A stretch of 64,000 bases of DNA. Source: Streptomyces mirabilis (GTDB lineage Bacteria > Actinomycetota > Actinomycetes > Streptomycetales > Streptomycetaceae). The DNA lies in contig NZ_JBCJKP010000001.1 of NCBI RefSeq assembly GCF_039503195.1, positions 186,001 to 250,000 on the forward strand, written 5' to 3'. The notes under the pieces are model-generated. The model worked only from the letters and a program-made list of their open reading frames with translations. It had not been told where the DNA came from and ran no database searches. A program made the translations under genes and the position numbers. The first letter of the stretch is position 1; the number at the start of each line of letters is the position of its first letter. This document shows positions 1-8,564 of the stretch, piece after piece.

Positions 1-467
1 TCCGCCGCCGACGGGGCAACGTCCTCGACGGAGAGGTGATGGTGTTCCGCACGGGCCACGGCGCCGAAAGCGGTGGTCACGGTGGCGGTGACGCCGGCTC
101 CGTTGGCGCTGGCGTAGAGCAGGTTCCCCTTGCCGAGGTAGGCCGCGTACACGGACCTGTCCTGGACAGCCCGTCGGGCGGTGGATTCGTCGGGGTAGGT
201 CTCGAGTGTGAAGCCGCCCGGTACGGCGCGCGCGAGGCCCTGGCGCAGCTGCGCCTGATGTGTGCCGACCTCCGTCGTCCCCACGCGCAGTTCATGAGGG
301 CGTGGCGCGTGGAAGGCGGCGAGATAGACGCTGACGAACACTGTGCCTATCAGCAGGACGACCGCTACGGGGCCCAGGACGGCGCGTGCGGTTCCAGGGC
401 GGGGCAGCGGGTGGGCCACGTCCAGGGCATGCTTGTGAGACTTTGGGGTCGAGGAGCGCAGTGCCAT
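1..467 (-). CDS. Membrane protein, N-terminal part (YhgE/DUF3533-like permease), cut by window edge
   Basis: The first 155 residues are visible; the rest lies left of the window. A basic cytoplasmic start (residues 1-27) is followed by one strong membrane segment (about 29-51, rich in V, L and I). An extracytoplasmic stretch follows, with the pattern of a solute-exporter or YhgE/DUF3533-type ABC-2 membrane protein (sequence around RVGTTEVGTHQ, then a periplasmic-type domain). The ATG is chosen because it faces the MarR gene and lies just inside the divergent promoter. The MarR gene is divergent, and such pairs are commonly regulator and exporter. Family assignment is by pattern only; membrane topology is the safest statement. 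Confidence 0.7.
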   Translation of the reverse strand, partial: MALRSSTPKSHKHALDVAHPLPRPGTARAVLGPVAVVLLIGTVFVSVYLAAFHAPRPHELRVGTTEVGTHQAQLRQGLARAVPGGFTLETYPDESTARRAVQDRSVYAAYLGKGNLLYASANGAGVTATVTTAFGAVARAEHHHLSVEDVAPSAA

Positions 468-493
468 CGCAAACAGATTCCTAGAATAGAAGC

Positions 494-527
494 CAACTGA
501 TAATATCTTGTACATCATAATCAGCTG
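494..527. promoter_or_regulatory. Candidate MarR operator in divergent promoter
   Basis: An AT-rich island between the divergent membrane-protein and MarR genes carries inverted arms CAACTGAT and ATCAGCTG (one mismatch, 18-bp spacer). Its position over both promoters fits autoregulation by the MarR protein. Confidence 0.5.
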
Positions 528-548
528 ACTTACAAAGGGATCCGCCGC

Positions 549-1022
549 GTGAAACATTCCGTCCAGCGCACGGGCCATGTGGCCTGGCAGATCGGCCAGA
601 TCGTGGCGTCCCGGGTCGAGCGCGCACTGCGTCCGTTCCAACTGACCCTCGCCCAGAACAGCGCCCTGACTCAGGCCATCCTCGATCCGGGTGTCTCCAG
701 TGCGACCGCGGCGCGCAGGACGGCGATCACCCCTCAGTCCATGGGAACCGCGGTCAACGGGCTGGTCGAGCGGGGGCTTCTGGAGCGCCGGACTACCCCC
801 GGCGACAGGCGCACGCACCGACTGCACGCCACCGAGGCGGGCCTGCGGCTCTCGGCGGAGGCCAGCAGCGTGGTGGACGCCACCCACGCCGACGCTCTGG
901 AAGCGCTGACGCCGCTGGAGCAGGAGCAGGTGCACTCACTGCTGGTGAAGCTGTTGGCGTCACTGAATCCGGCATCCATGGACGGCGCCAGCGCACCCCG
1001 GGGAGCCGGGGGGCCGATCTGA
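549..1022 (+). CDS. MarR-family transcriptional regulator
   Basis: A 157-residue winged-helix regulator. The central part has the MarR pattern: helix-turn-helix around residues 52-75 (SSATAARRTAITPQSMG), recognition helix then NGLVERGLLER, and the beta-wing with the DRRTHRL motif. Length is normal for the family. GTG start with AAAGGGA about 9 bases upstream. It is divergent from a membrane protein with an inverted repeat between them, so it probably represses that gene and itself, with a small aromatic or drug-like effector as is usual for MarR proteins. The ligand cannot be read from the sequence. Confidence 0.88.
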   Translation: MKHSVQRTGHVAWQIGQIVASRVERALRPFQLTLAQNSALTQAILDPGVSSATAARRTAITPQSMGTAVNGLVERGLLERRTTPGDRRTHRLHATEAGLRLSAEASSVVDATHADALEALTPLEQEQVHSLLVKLLASLNPASMDGASAPRGAGGPI

Positions 1023-1170
1023 GGAGTCGTCCTCGGGGGAACCACCGCTCGTGCTGCTGTACCAGTTCCTGACGCAGCGACGTGACAGGCCGGTCTCCTT
1101 TGGGGCCCGGCCCGTCAGTGTGGCGACGGCTCTTCAGGGCGCGTAACCGCTATGGCATCAGCTCGTTGGG

Positions 1171-1525
1171 GTCGCTATCGAAGGCATCGTCGCCAAACGC
1201 ACCACTTCCCCCTACCGGGCCGGCCGCGCCGGAGTGGTTGAAGATCCGCCACGCGGACACGATCGAGGCGGCCCTCGCCGGGTTCACCGGCACCGCGCGC
1301 CAGCCGCGGGCACTCGCCGTACGGCTCCCCGACGGGCGCGTCGCGCTGTCCCAGCGCCTGACCACGACCCTGCCCACCCGGATCGCCCCGCGCCTGGTCC
1401 CCCAGCCCAGGCGCGCATACACGCAGGGCGGCGACGCCTACACACCCGTGAGCGGGAAGGTCGTCATGGAAGTCGTGGCAGGCACCACCCGACATGCAGT
1501 GGTCACCGTGGTCCGCCTGCGCTGA
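1171..1525 (+). pseudogene. ATP-dependent DNA ligase, C-terminal relic
   Basis: Two frames together give the end of an actinobacterial ATP-dependent DNA ligase. Frame one has EGIVAKRTTSPYRAGRAG, the motif around the end of the adenylation domain. After a one-base shift near 1232 the second frame has WLKIRHADTIEAALAGFTG and continues into the OB-fold, ending in RHAVVTVVRLR and a stop. The N-terminal two thirds and the catalytic lysine motif are absent. It is a decayed fragment in an accessory region and cannot be functional as a ligase. Confidence 0.7.
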
Positions 1526-1966
1526 CCCGACCAGGCTTCTGCTGGAGTGGAGGAGTGCGGCGCCCGACCTCCCCCGGCTGTGCTCCCGCGCTCTCACTCG
1601 GCTGAGGCGGATATCAGTCCTTGCTCTCGGTCCTCGCGTGCTTCTTCTTCCGAGTGCGCATCCAGGCTGCTGCCACGTGGCTTCGTTCACTTCAAGCAGC
1701 AGCGTTTGTGCGCCGGTTTGGGCAGCAGTTGGTGATCTTGAGGCTCGTGGATGTCCACCAGAAATGACGTCAGTGCCTGACGCAGCGGCTGACAGGCCGT
1801 TGCTCGGAGGAGCCTTCGGCCCAGAAGCAGTCGTCCGGCGGCCATATCCTTCTGTCATGGCAACTTCACTTCGGCTGGAGTGGCCTGCGCGGAGACTGGA
1901 GAGGGCAGGTGGAGGGTGGGGGCGACACGCAACCCGAGGGCTGAGTTCTTCAGCAGTCCGGGGTGG

Positions 1967-2140
1967 ATGGGCGTATGCATCCTGTTCTATGCACTAACAG
2001 CAGCCAGCAGCAGCACCCCGCCCTGGCTGAGGGGCATCGCGGCCGTCCTTCTGGCCGTCTGGGTGACGTTGCTGGCGAGGCACCTCTTGCGACGTGCCCA
2101 TAAACGCACTGAGCACCCGGACGACCCGGCATCCGGGTGA
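1967..2140 (+). CDS. Possible small membrane protein
   Basis: A 57-codon ORF whose product has two hydrophobic stretches (around residues 2-15 and 22-40), separated by SSSTPPWLRG and followed by a basic tail (HLLRRAHKR). The upstream GGGG is a weak ribosome site. I recognise no family. The stretch from 1526 to 1966 before it shows nothing else convincing on either strand. It could equally be a chance ORF in high-GC DNA. Confidence 0.3.
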   Translation: MGVCILFYALTAASSSTPPWLRGIAAVLLAVWVTLLARHLLRRAHKRTEHPDDPASG

Positions 2141-2205
2141 TGTTGATGCTTTGACGGCCCGCCGCCCGTGAGGACGGCGGGCCGTCGGCTGGGGGCCTGC
2201 AGGTG

Positions 2206-2812
2206 TCAGCCGGCCTTGGCGGGTTCCTCGGCTCGGGCCCGGGTGGAGGCGAGGCGGTAGGAGTCGGTGCCGGTTTCGATGATCGTGCCGTTGAAGGTGA
2301 GCCGGTCGACGATGGCCGCGCAGAGACGTGGGTCGGTGAAGGTCTTGGTCCACCAGCTCGCCCGCGAGCCGCACCGCCACGTCGCCGAAGTCGACCTCCG
2401 CCTCCATGCCGGGCGGATGGGTCTGCGGGACGAACGCCTCGATGGGCGCCTTGCCCGCCTCCACCGCGATCTGCGGCTTCCGGTCGGCGACATACCGCCT
2501 GACCATCGGATACGACACGTTCGCGCCGTGCTCCTCGACCAGACGGTGGAAGATCCTCGTGACCGTGTGCCGCTGCTTGCGCGGCGCGTCCAGGTCCGCC
2601 CGCAGGATCCCGTCGATCACCGCCTTGTACGGATCCAGCGCCGACGGCCGCGGCGGCAACGGCTTGCGCGGCTCCGGCCACGCCGAGTCCAGAGCCCTGC
2701 GCACCGTCCGCCAGGCGACGTTGTACTTGCGCTCCAGCTCCCGCATCGTCACGCCGGCCCGGTGGTCCCGCCGGATCGCCGCGTACAGCTCGACCTTCGA
2801 CATCTGCGGCAT
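2206..2812 (-). pseudogene. IS21-family relic: istA N-terminus joined to istB C-terminus
   Basis: The N-terminal part is an IS21 transposase IstA: helix-turn-helix (VTMRELERKYNVAWRTVRRA) and the first catalytic strand region (MEAEVDFGDVAVRLAGEL). Near 2345-2360 it switches frame and runs into the last 35-40 residues of an IstB helper ATPase (TDPRLCAAIVDRLTFNG, GTDSYRLA). The catalytic core of IstA and the ATPase domain of IstB are deleted, so the relic is inactive. It belongs to a different IS21 subgroup from the element at 8.5-11.4 kb. Confidence 0.8.
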
Positions 2813-2944
2813 GACCAGGACCTTTCACCGGAAACACTCCGATGCTGGCCTGGCAAGCCCCCCACTGCCTTCAAAACTCGTGAACATCACCCGACCGTGG
2901 AAACGGGCGCCTCCCAAACCCGTGTACAACCGCCGTCACAACTC

Positions 2945-2983
2945 GGGTTCTGGCTCAGGTTGTGTGGTGAGGGCACGCTGAGT
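2945..2983 (+). repeat. ISL3-type terminal sequence, copy 1
   Basis: This stretch is closely similar to the one at 4224-4262, directly in front of an ISL3 transposase fragment: both share TTCTGG-TCAGGTTGTGTGG. It looks like an orphan end of the same insertion-sequence type. The region 2813-3236 around it holds no gene I can support. Confidence 0.45.
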
Positions 2984-3236
2984 AACCGGTTGGGGAGGCA
3001 GGAGAGTCTGGCGCTGTTCGATTGCCAGGCGATCAGAACAGGCTGCCGATCCGCCCTGGGCGAGCTTCTTGAGGATCGCGCGCATCCACGGGCTGCGAAC
3101 GGCTGGCAGCCGGACCAAGGTGTGCTGAAGGGTTCCCCGCACGCCGGCGGCGGCGGGGAGCACCGCGTGCGCCCTGACCGCCGTATGTCGTACGGCGGTC
3201 AGGGCGCACGGATCCGCGTATGGATCCGCGGCCGCG

Positions 3237-3656
3237 TCAGCCGGGCTGCTCATTGTCCTTCAGCGCACCCCATCCGTGCCAGCGGTCGATCTCGATCCAC
3301 GCGCTGTAGCGGCGCCGGTCGCGCTGCCCGTAGTCCTTGCCCAGGTACTGGCGGGACAGCCGGTCGATGCCGGACAGGTCGGTGTCCTCCTGCAGGTCGA
3401 CGACGCGGCCGATGATGGTCACATGGGTGTACCAGCCGCCCTCGTCGAGCACGGTGAGCGAGACCCTGGGGTCGTTGCGCACGTGCTGGAGCCGGACGCG
3501 CCCCTCGTCCATGTTGATGAGCACACGCCCGTGGTCCCACAGGTACCAGGTGGCCGCGGACACCGGCTGGCCGTCCCGGCGCAGCGTGCAGATGACGGCG
3601 GGGTTGGCTTTCTCCAGCATGGCGACGGCGGCTTCGGGCAGGGGCGGCTTCGACAC
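3237..3656 (-). CDS. PPOX-class (pyridoxamine-phosphate-oxidase fold) flavin/F420-dependent protein
   Basis: 139 residues, the usual size for the small split-barrel PPOX proteins of actinomycetes. Visible landmarks are the N-terminal helix (PEAAVAMLEKANPAVICTL), the strand pair G-Q-P-V-S-A-A-T-W-Y-L-W, the barrel core around RVLINMDEGRVR and DPRVSLTVLD, and a C-terminal YSAWIEIDRWHGWG. Members bind FMN or F420 and reduce or oxidise small substrates; the cofactor cannot be decided here. GTG start with GGAGG 8 bases upstream. It stands alone between insertion-sequence debris and a carbohydrate-binding fragment. Confidence 0.82.
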   Translation of the reverse strand: MSKPPLPEAAVAMLEKANPAVICTLRRDGQPVSAATWYLWDHGRVLINMDEGRVRLQHVRNDPRVSLTVLDEGGWYTHVTIIGRVVDLQEDTDLSGIDRLSRQYLGKDYGQRDRRRYSAWIEIDRWHGWGALKDNEQPG

Positions 3657-3761
3657 GGGTCATCCTCCACGGCGTAAGGCGGGACGCTTCTCGATCACCA
3701 GCATGATTGCCCGGGGCAGCGCCGCGCGCACGCACCGCCCCGCGCGCACCCGGGTCTGGTG

Positions 3762-4106
3762 CTACGAACTCCGGACCTCGAACTCCGAGAGCTGACCGGC
3801 CGGCCAGCCGCTGTTGGCCGTGACCGTCAGCCGGAACCAGCGCTGGACGGTGGCGGGCAAGGTGAGGGTGACGGTGTTGTCCGCCGCCGGGTCGAAGGCG
3901 TAGGCGGCTGCGGCCTTCACGGTGGTGAAGGTGGAGCCGTCCGCGCCGGCCTGCAGGGACAGCGTCTGGGTGCGGGCGCCCCAGCCGGCGGGGAGCCGGA
4001 GCACCACGCGGGAGACGCTCCGCGCAGCCCCGAGGTCCACCCCGGCAAGCCAACGTGTTTTCTCATCCTCGTGGGAACAGCACCGGCCACCGCCGTGGAG
4101 GAGCAA
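3762..4106 (-). pseudogene. C-terminal F5/8-type (CBM32) carbohydrate-binding domain fragment
   Basis: The product from about residue 17 onward is the end of a discoidin/CBM32 beta-sandwich: TRWLAGVDLG, then VSRVVLRLPAGWGAR, TLSLQAGADGSTFTTV and RWFRLTVTANSGWPAGQLSEFEV. In Streptomyces such domains sit at the C-terminus of large secreted glycoside hydrolases. The catalytic part and a signal peptide are missing, and the sequence upstream of residue 16 does not fit, so this is a severed gene end. The 3657-3761 gap holds nothing recognised. Confidence 0.7.
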
Positions 4107-4223
4107 CGCAGCGCACGCGTGTGCTGACCGTCGTCTCTGACGGCGGCAGGTGGCTCAGTCAGCGTTCGAATGCTCGGTGTGCTGTGCTGCCTCCCAAGTC
4201 ATGAACATCTGCTGTCCAATCTC

Positions 4224-4262
4224 AGGTTCTGGTTCAGGTTGTGTGGCCCGTGCACGGTGAGT
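4224..4262 (+). repeat. ISL3-type terminal sequence, copy 2
   Basis: It lies about 85 bases in front of an ISL3 transposase fragment and is closely similar to the stretch at 2945-2983. Its position is that of the left terminal inverted repeat of the element. Confidence 0.5.
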
Positions 4263-4344
4263 GACCGCTGAACTTCCTTTGAGCCTCCGGAAGTTGCCTC
4301 AAAACGAGCAGTGGCAGGAGTGACTGACCTGACAGTTCGGGACT

Positions 4345-4761
4345 GTGAAAGAGGCCTTGCTCCGACTGGAGGAGCTGCTGTTCCCGTCGATCGACGACGT
4401 CGCGGTGCTGTCGGTGGACGTGAACATCGCGATAGCGCGTGTTGGTGTGCAGTGCACCGCCGCGGGTGCCTCGTGTCCGGGTTGCGGAACGTGGTCCTGC
4501 CGGGTTCACCGCTCCTACCTGCGGTTTCCCGCTGATGTTCCGAGTGTGGGACGAAGCGTCGTACTCCAGCTGCGGGTCCGCCGGTTCACCTGCCGGAACG
4601 CCGAGTGTGGACGTCACACGTTCGTCGAGCAGATACCCGGTCTGACCCGAAAGCACGGCCAGCGGACCGAGCGGTTGCGCTCGACCTTGGCTGCGATCGG
4701 TCTCGCCCTCGCGGGCCGGGCCGGCGCCCTACCGACCGAGCCAAATGAGATGGCCTCTTAG
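4345..4761 (+). pseudogene. ISL3-family transposase, N-terminal fragment
   Basis: The first 125 residues are an ISL3 transposase N-terminus: a zinc-ribbon with Cys pairs (CPGCGTWSCRVH and CRNAECGRHTF), followed by PGLTRKHGQRTERLRS, the start of the helix-turn-helix. The reading frame then enters unrelated sequence containing GAGATGGCCTCTTA, which resembles the end of another insertion sequence (compare GAAATGGCCTC near 60.7 kb and its mirror near 62.67 kb). The DDE catalytic domain is gone. Insertion and later deletion by a second element would explain the break. Confidence 0.75.
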
Positions 4762-4975
4762 GGCGCCGGGCGCGTGGCCGCAGCGGTGGAAGGGACGCTT
4801 CATCGGGTGGCCTCCTGCGTGGGGCTGGGGTGGGCGGTGCCGTTGGCGGGCGTCTTGAGCACGCGCGGCAGATGGACGTGAAGGTGCTCGACTTCGACCT
4901 CACGGCCGCGGTCGCGCACTTCGCGGGCAAGCAGCTCGGTGAGGCCGCATGCCCTTTTCCGGACTAAGAGCTCGT
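4738..4975 (-). other. Truncated pair of overlapping small ORFs (unrecognised)
   Basis: One reading frame ends in REVRDRGREVEVEHLHVHLP and stops at an ATGA overlap with a second ORF that begins MKRPFHRCGHAPG and is cut off within 24 codons by the insertion-sequence-like boundary. The four-base overlap is typical of a coupled operon. I do not recognise the family; the setting suggests plasmid or integrative-element debris. Confidence 0.3.
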
Positions 4976-5052
4976 CCCTGGCAGTGACTGACTCAGGGCC
5001 CGGACGGCTTCGAGGGTTCGCCAGCCGTTGCCGGTGACGGGCCTCAACGTCT

Positions 5053-6387
5053 TCATTTGTGATCGCGCAGGAAGGTAGGGATCTCGTCGCGAGTCGGGTA
5101 GTTCGGCAGGGGTGCTGGCTTGTCCTGAAGGAACGCGGTGATGACGGCGGCGGCTCGGTCGTTGTTGTCGTCCAGGCCGTTCCACATGTGGTGTCCGACT
5201 CCGGGCATGTACTGCGTGCGCTGGATGGCGGGGTCATTGGTAAGGACGGTGGTCTCCCATTGACGGATCTGGGAGGAGCACTCGGCGATCATCAGCATCG
5301 CGGGGGTCCGGGACTGCCTCAGTTGTGAGGCGATGGAGGGTGAGTCCTTGACCGTCTGCTGGATGCGGAGGCTGGCGGCGGGGCTGAAGGAGAAGTTTTG
5401 TGCGGTGTCCTCGGCGGGGATGCGGTGCGCGTCGCGCACGCAGTATGCGGATGCGGTGTCGCTGCCGAGGTCTGCGGCGGTGAAGGCGTTGTCGCCTTCG
5501 GCCTGTCCGATCAGTCCTGTGTCGGGGCTAAGGAGTCCGAGCCGCATGAGGCCGAATGCCACGGCGTACCGGGGGACGTGTGTCGATCGCGGTCCGGTCG
5601 GGGCCGGCGCGAGGCCGCGAGCGGATTTTCGGCCCTTGTGCCCGGTGATGTGTGCGGTGGGGCCATCCATGGGGCCGGGCTCGGCGATGATCGCCCGGTG
5701 CAAGCGTCCGGCGACGCGCGGGTCGGCCAGGGCTCGGGTGAGCACGGCCCCGCCTGAAGAGAATCCGAGGATGTCGACCTTGCCTTTGTTCAGGTGGTCG
5801 ATGAAAGCGGCAAGGTCGCTGACCGGCCTGGAGATCGTGTACTGGCCTATGGGGAGCAGGTCGCTGCGTCCGCCGCCGGCCTGTTCGTAGGCGTAGACGT
5901 CGTAGCCCTGGCGGGCCAGGAGTTGCAGGAACCGGTGGTCGAGCACTGAGATGCCACGGACTGGCCCGCCGTTGAGGTACACGAGCGGGATGGGATGCCG
6001 GAGACTGGGGTGCGCGGGCGGGTAGTGGTACGCCGCGACCCGGCTGCCCGTGGTCAGGCTCCAGTGCTGCGTGGTCACGAACGGCAGGACGGGCGGGTAC
6101 CGCCGGGCCGTCGGCACGGTCGGGATGCAGACCGCCGCCGTCAACGCCGCCGCGACAGCCACCGGCAGGAACGGCACGAGCCGTGCCGGCCAAGTGCGGC
6201 GCCGGCCCCGCCACGTCGCGAGGACAGCCCCGACTCCAAGGGTCGTCAACCATGCGGCGAGCCCCGAGCCTGCCCCGTCTGTGAGGGCGATCAGTGCGAG
6301 AAAGACGACGACCAGCATCGCGACGGCGGCCAGGGCCAGCAGTAAGCGTCCGGTGAAGCGGACAAGACGTATGGCGAGCGTGGGCAT
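5053..6387 (-). CDS. Membrane-anchored alpha/beta hydrolase
   Basis: 444 residues. The N-terminus carries three or four hydrophobic segments (about 11-38, 42-58, 70-92). A cytoplasmic- or surface-facing alpha/beta hydrolase domain follows: oxyanion region PLVYLNGGPVRG, the strand YDVYAYEQAGGGRS, the nucleophile elbow DILGFSSGGAVL (serine in G-F-S-S-G) and a C-terminal catalytic histidine in YMPGVGHHMWNG. Substrate unknown. ATG start with GGAGG seven bases upstream. It is divergent from a TetR gene, with a perfect palindrome between them, so it is probably the main target of that repressor. The last codons run into sequence that looks like mobile-element debris. Confidence 0.8.
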   Translation of the reverse strand: MPTLAIRLVRFTGRLLLALAAVAMLVVVFLALIALTDGAGSGLAAWLTTLGVGAVLATWRGRRRTWPARLVPFLPVAVAAALTAAVCIPTVPTARRYPPVLPFVTTQHWSLTTGSRVAAYHYPPAHPSLRHPIPLVYLNGGPVRGISVLDHRFLQLLARQGYDVYAYEQAGGGRSDLLPIGQYTISRPVSDLAAFIDHLNKGKVDILGFSSGGAVLTRALADPRVAGRLHRAIIAEPGPMDGPTAHITGHKGRKSARGLAPAPTGPRSTHVPRYAVAFGLMRLGLLSPDTGLIGQAEGDNAFTAADLGSDTASAYCVRDAHRIPAEDTAQNFSFSPAASLRIQQTVKDSPSIASQLRQSRTPAMLMIAECSSQIRQWETTVLTNDPAIQRTQYMPGVGHHMWNGLDDNNDRAAAVITAFLQDKPAPLPNYPTRDEIPTFLRDHK

Positions 6388-6409
6388 AGCGGACCTCCGA
6401 CAGTTTCAG

Positions 6410-6431
6410 AACGTCGTTTCAAAACGACGTT
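6410..6431. promoter_or_regulatory. Perfect palindromic TetR operator
   Basis: Arms AACGTCGTTT and AAACGACGTT are exact inverted copies separated by CA. The site lies between the divergent hydrolase and TetR starts, 26 bases before the TetR start codon and 23 before the hydrolase start, so one bound repressor could block both. Confidence 0.8.
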
Positions 6432-6456
6432 ATCAAACCGAGGTAGGCTGCTGGCC

Positions 6457-7074
6457 GTGGGTAGGCCGAGAACAAACGACGAGGCCGTCAAAGAGCGGCT
6501 TGTGGAGTGCGCGACCGAGATGCTTGCCACCCGTCCGCGGGAGTCGCTCACGGTCCGCGCCGTGGCCGCTGCTGCCGAGGCGTCGACGACGGCGGTGTAT
6601 TCGTTGTTCGGCGGTAAGGACGGGCTGATCGGTGCGGTGCGCGACAGAGCCGTCGCTGGCCTGTTCCAGGACCTGTCGGCGGTGAAGACCTCCGCAGACC
6701 CTCTTGCCGACCTCTATGCGCTGGCTGTCGCCTACCGTCGTTGGGGGCGCGGACACACCCATCTGTACACGGTGCTGTTCGGTGGTGTGCAGTCCTTCGA
6801 CCCGTCGGGGGAGGTCGGTGCCAGTGACCCGATCCTTCCGCTCCTCGCGGCGATCGATCGCGCGTTGGCGGCGTCCGTCCTCGTCGGCGATGCAACGTCG
6901 ATCGCCCTGTCGATCTGGGCCACCCTGCACGGACTGGTGACTCTCGAACTGGCCGGGGCCCTCGACGCCGCCACGGCCGAGACCGCATTCCGCTCGACGA
7001 TTCACGCCACGTTGCGCGGGTGGGCGACCCCGGCGGTGTTCCGCAGCCTTCGCCAAGCCGAACTCGCTCACTGA
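6457..7074 (+). CDS. TetR-family transcriptional regulator
   Basis: 205 residues. N-terminal DNA-binding domain (about 9-55) has SLTVRAVAAAAEASTTAVYS, then LFGGKDGLIGAV, the standard TetR recognition helix and following helix. The C-terminal ligand domain (VAYRRWGRGHTHLYTVLFGG, then WATLHGLVTLELAG) is of the WHG/TetR_C_33 type. GTG start without a ribosome site: a TAGGCT minus-10 lies only 8 bases upstream, so the message may be leaderless. The palindrome upstream should be its operator, controlling itself and the divergent membrane-anchored hydrolase. Confidence 0.9.
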   Translation: MGRPRTNDEAVKERLVECATEMLATRPRESLTVRAVAAAAEASTTAVYSLFGGKDGLIGAVRDRAVAGLFQDLSAVKTSADPLADLYALAVAYRRWGRGHTHLYTVLFGGVQSFDPSGEVGASDPILPLLAAIDRALAASVLVGDATSIALSIWATLHGLVTLELAGALDAATAETAFRSTIHATLRGWATPAVFRSLRQAELAH

Positions 7075-7089
7075 CAGGATCAGGGCCGG

Positions 7090-7362
7090 TTATCCGCGCC
7101 CTCCCGGTCCCTGCCGGGGCGAGGGTGCATGGTCGGTGAAGACCGGCATGCCAAGGTCGACCAGCTGCGGCCGGCCATCGGTTGGAGATCGCTTGAGGCT
7201 GTTGAGCTTGGCCATCGCAGCATCGAAGCTGACCTGGAGTCCCCCAACCTCGCCGAGCCAGCCGTTGGCGCGGGCCTCGGTGATGCGCTCGCGGAGGCTC
7301 TGGATGATCTCGATGAGGCGTGGCCTCTGGCGAGGATCCACCTGGAGAACGGGGCAGCGGAT
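7090..7362 (-). pseudogene. Site-specific integrase/recombinase, C-terminal fragment
   Basis: The fragment reads ACIRCPVLQVDPRQRPRL and then IIQSLRERITEARANGWLGE. A short cysteine-pair motif followed by a long helix ending in NGWLGEVEGL-like sequence is characteristic of the tail of transposon-type tyrosine recombinases in actinomycetes. A stop codon directly precedes the alanine, and no catalytic domain is left. Confidence 0.55.
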
Positions 7363-7556
7363 GCAGGCTTATCCGAACTACCCAGTTCACGGACCGACGG
7401 GGCCGCTCGCAGGCGAGTTGCTAAAAGTAGTGGGCGACAATCTCGGCGCCCCGAAGTGTCCGGGCGTGTCGCGCCGCCGACTCCTGCAGGGGGACATCAC
7501 CGTCGGCGACTGCATCGAGCTGACCGCCGCACTGGAGGCCGGACCCCTCACCAACC

Positions 7557-7741
7557 TCAGCCGAGGTGGAAGATCTCTTCGGCGGGAGCCCACCACTGCC
7601 CCTCGGTCACGGTGTCCAGTGGTTGCTGGCACGGGTCGGTCAACGCCCACCACTCGCGAGAGACCGGGTCGGCGCCGAGCGCTCCATCCCGATCAGCCCT
7701 CCTTCCGCAGCAGCAGTCCGTCCATGCCGCCGTCCACGGCC
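7557..7741 (-). pseudogene. Inverted relics: SDR C-terminus and L-rhamnose mutarotase C-terminus
   Basis: On this strand the tail of a short-chain dehydrogenase (LAVDGGMDGLLLRKEG, stop) is followed by the tail of an L-rhamnose mutarotase (GADPVSREWWALTDP, then TEGQWWAPAEEIFHLG, stop). Both belong to an L-fucose/L-rhamnose catabolic operon as found in Streptomyces. The pieces meet matching pieces of the same two genes on the opposite strand at about 7738, so the operon has been broken by an inversion. Confidence 0.6.
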
Positions 7742-7980
7742 AGGCCGTGGGTCGGCCGACTCCTTGAGCGGGCGAACGACCCGGCGGCGGAGCGCGCGGC
7801 GCTGGCGGCCAGGCAGCCGCACGGCCGCCTGGTCAGTGCCGACGAGGTCGCCTATCTGGCCTCTCCCGCGGCCGCCTCCACGACGGGCACTGGCGGCCCT
7901 CAAGCGGGCCAACATCGGCAACTACTCCATCTTCCTGCGGGACGGACTGCTGTTCAGCTACCTCGAGTACACGGGATTGC
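7735..7980 (+). pseudogene. Relics of SDR (L-fucose dehydrogenase type) and L-rhamnose mutarotase
   Basis: The plus strand carries the next-to-last part of an SDR (PWVGRLLERANDPAAERA, then GRLVSADEVAYLASPAAAS and TTGT), joined directly to the middle of an L-rhamnose mutarotase (ALKRANIGNYSIFLRDGL, LFSYLEYTG). The ends that complete both proteins are on the minus strand just to the left. This is a scrambled remnant of one operon, not two genes. Confidence 0.6.
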
Positions 7981-8290
7981 GGCTGCCGAGGACGAGCTGT
8001 CCCGGCTGGAGATCACCCGAGAGACCCCGGCCACTCTGGGCGCCAAACACATCTCTCCAACGCTGCAGTTCGAGCCGTCCCGCTCCGGAGATGCGAATCC
8101 GGACGATCTGTCCGCGCCCGTCACGCCAGGGGTCAACCTGGCGACCGGCGAGGTGCCCCCCGGAGGGCGACTGGCCCGTGCTCGCCCTGCTGGCCAGCAC
8201 GGACGCGCCACTGCGAGCCAAGCAGATCTGCGCAGGCCGGGGCGCGATAGCTGCCCGGGCCGGTCACACCTCGTACGGGAGCGACGCCCA
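7981..8290 (+). pseudogene. Relic of a Streptomyces coiled-coil/winged-helix accessory protein
   Basis: Two frames give AAEDELSRLEITRET, typical of a coiled-coil segment, and LALLASTDAPLRAKQIC, typical of the following DNA-binding-like helix. Proteins with this build are common beside insertion sequences in Streptomyces; I know no established function. Frameshifts make this copy inactive. Similar pieces recur at about 18.7, 60.5 and 62.9 kb. Confidence 0.4.
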
Positions 8291-8564
8291 CGATAGAAGA
8301 GCTGCGTTGTTCGAACTACGTTCGATACATTAGCGACAGTTCCAGCCATGCGGCTTGAACTGAGGCGCGTGTGATCGGAGGTGGACGTGTCGCCCCCCGG
8401 GAATGCGCACCTGCACGTCGCCTCCGGTTACTCGGCCCGCTACGGCGCCTCTCTCCCGCGCTGTCAACGGCCATTGAGATGCCCAGGTGAGTGGCCGCGG
8501 GGTGTCCAGGCTGGTGGCCATCAGAAACCCAGACGTGCGGCCAATGGTGTTCCCGGGGTGGGGG

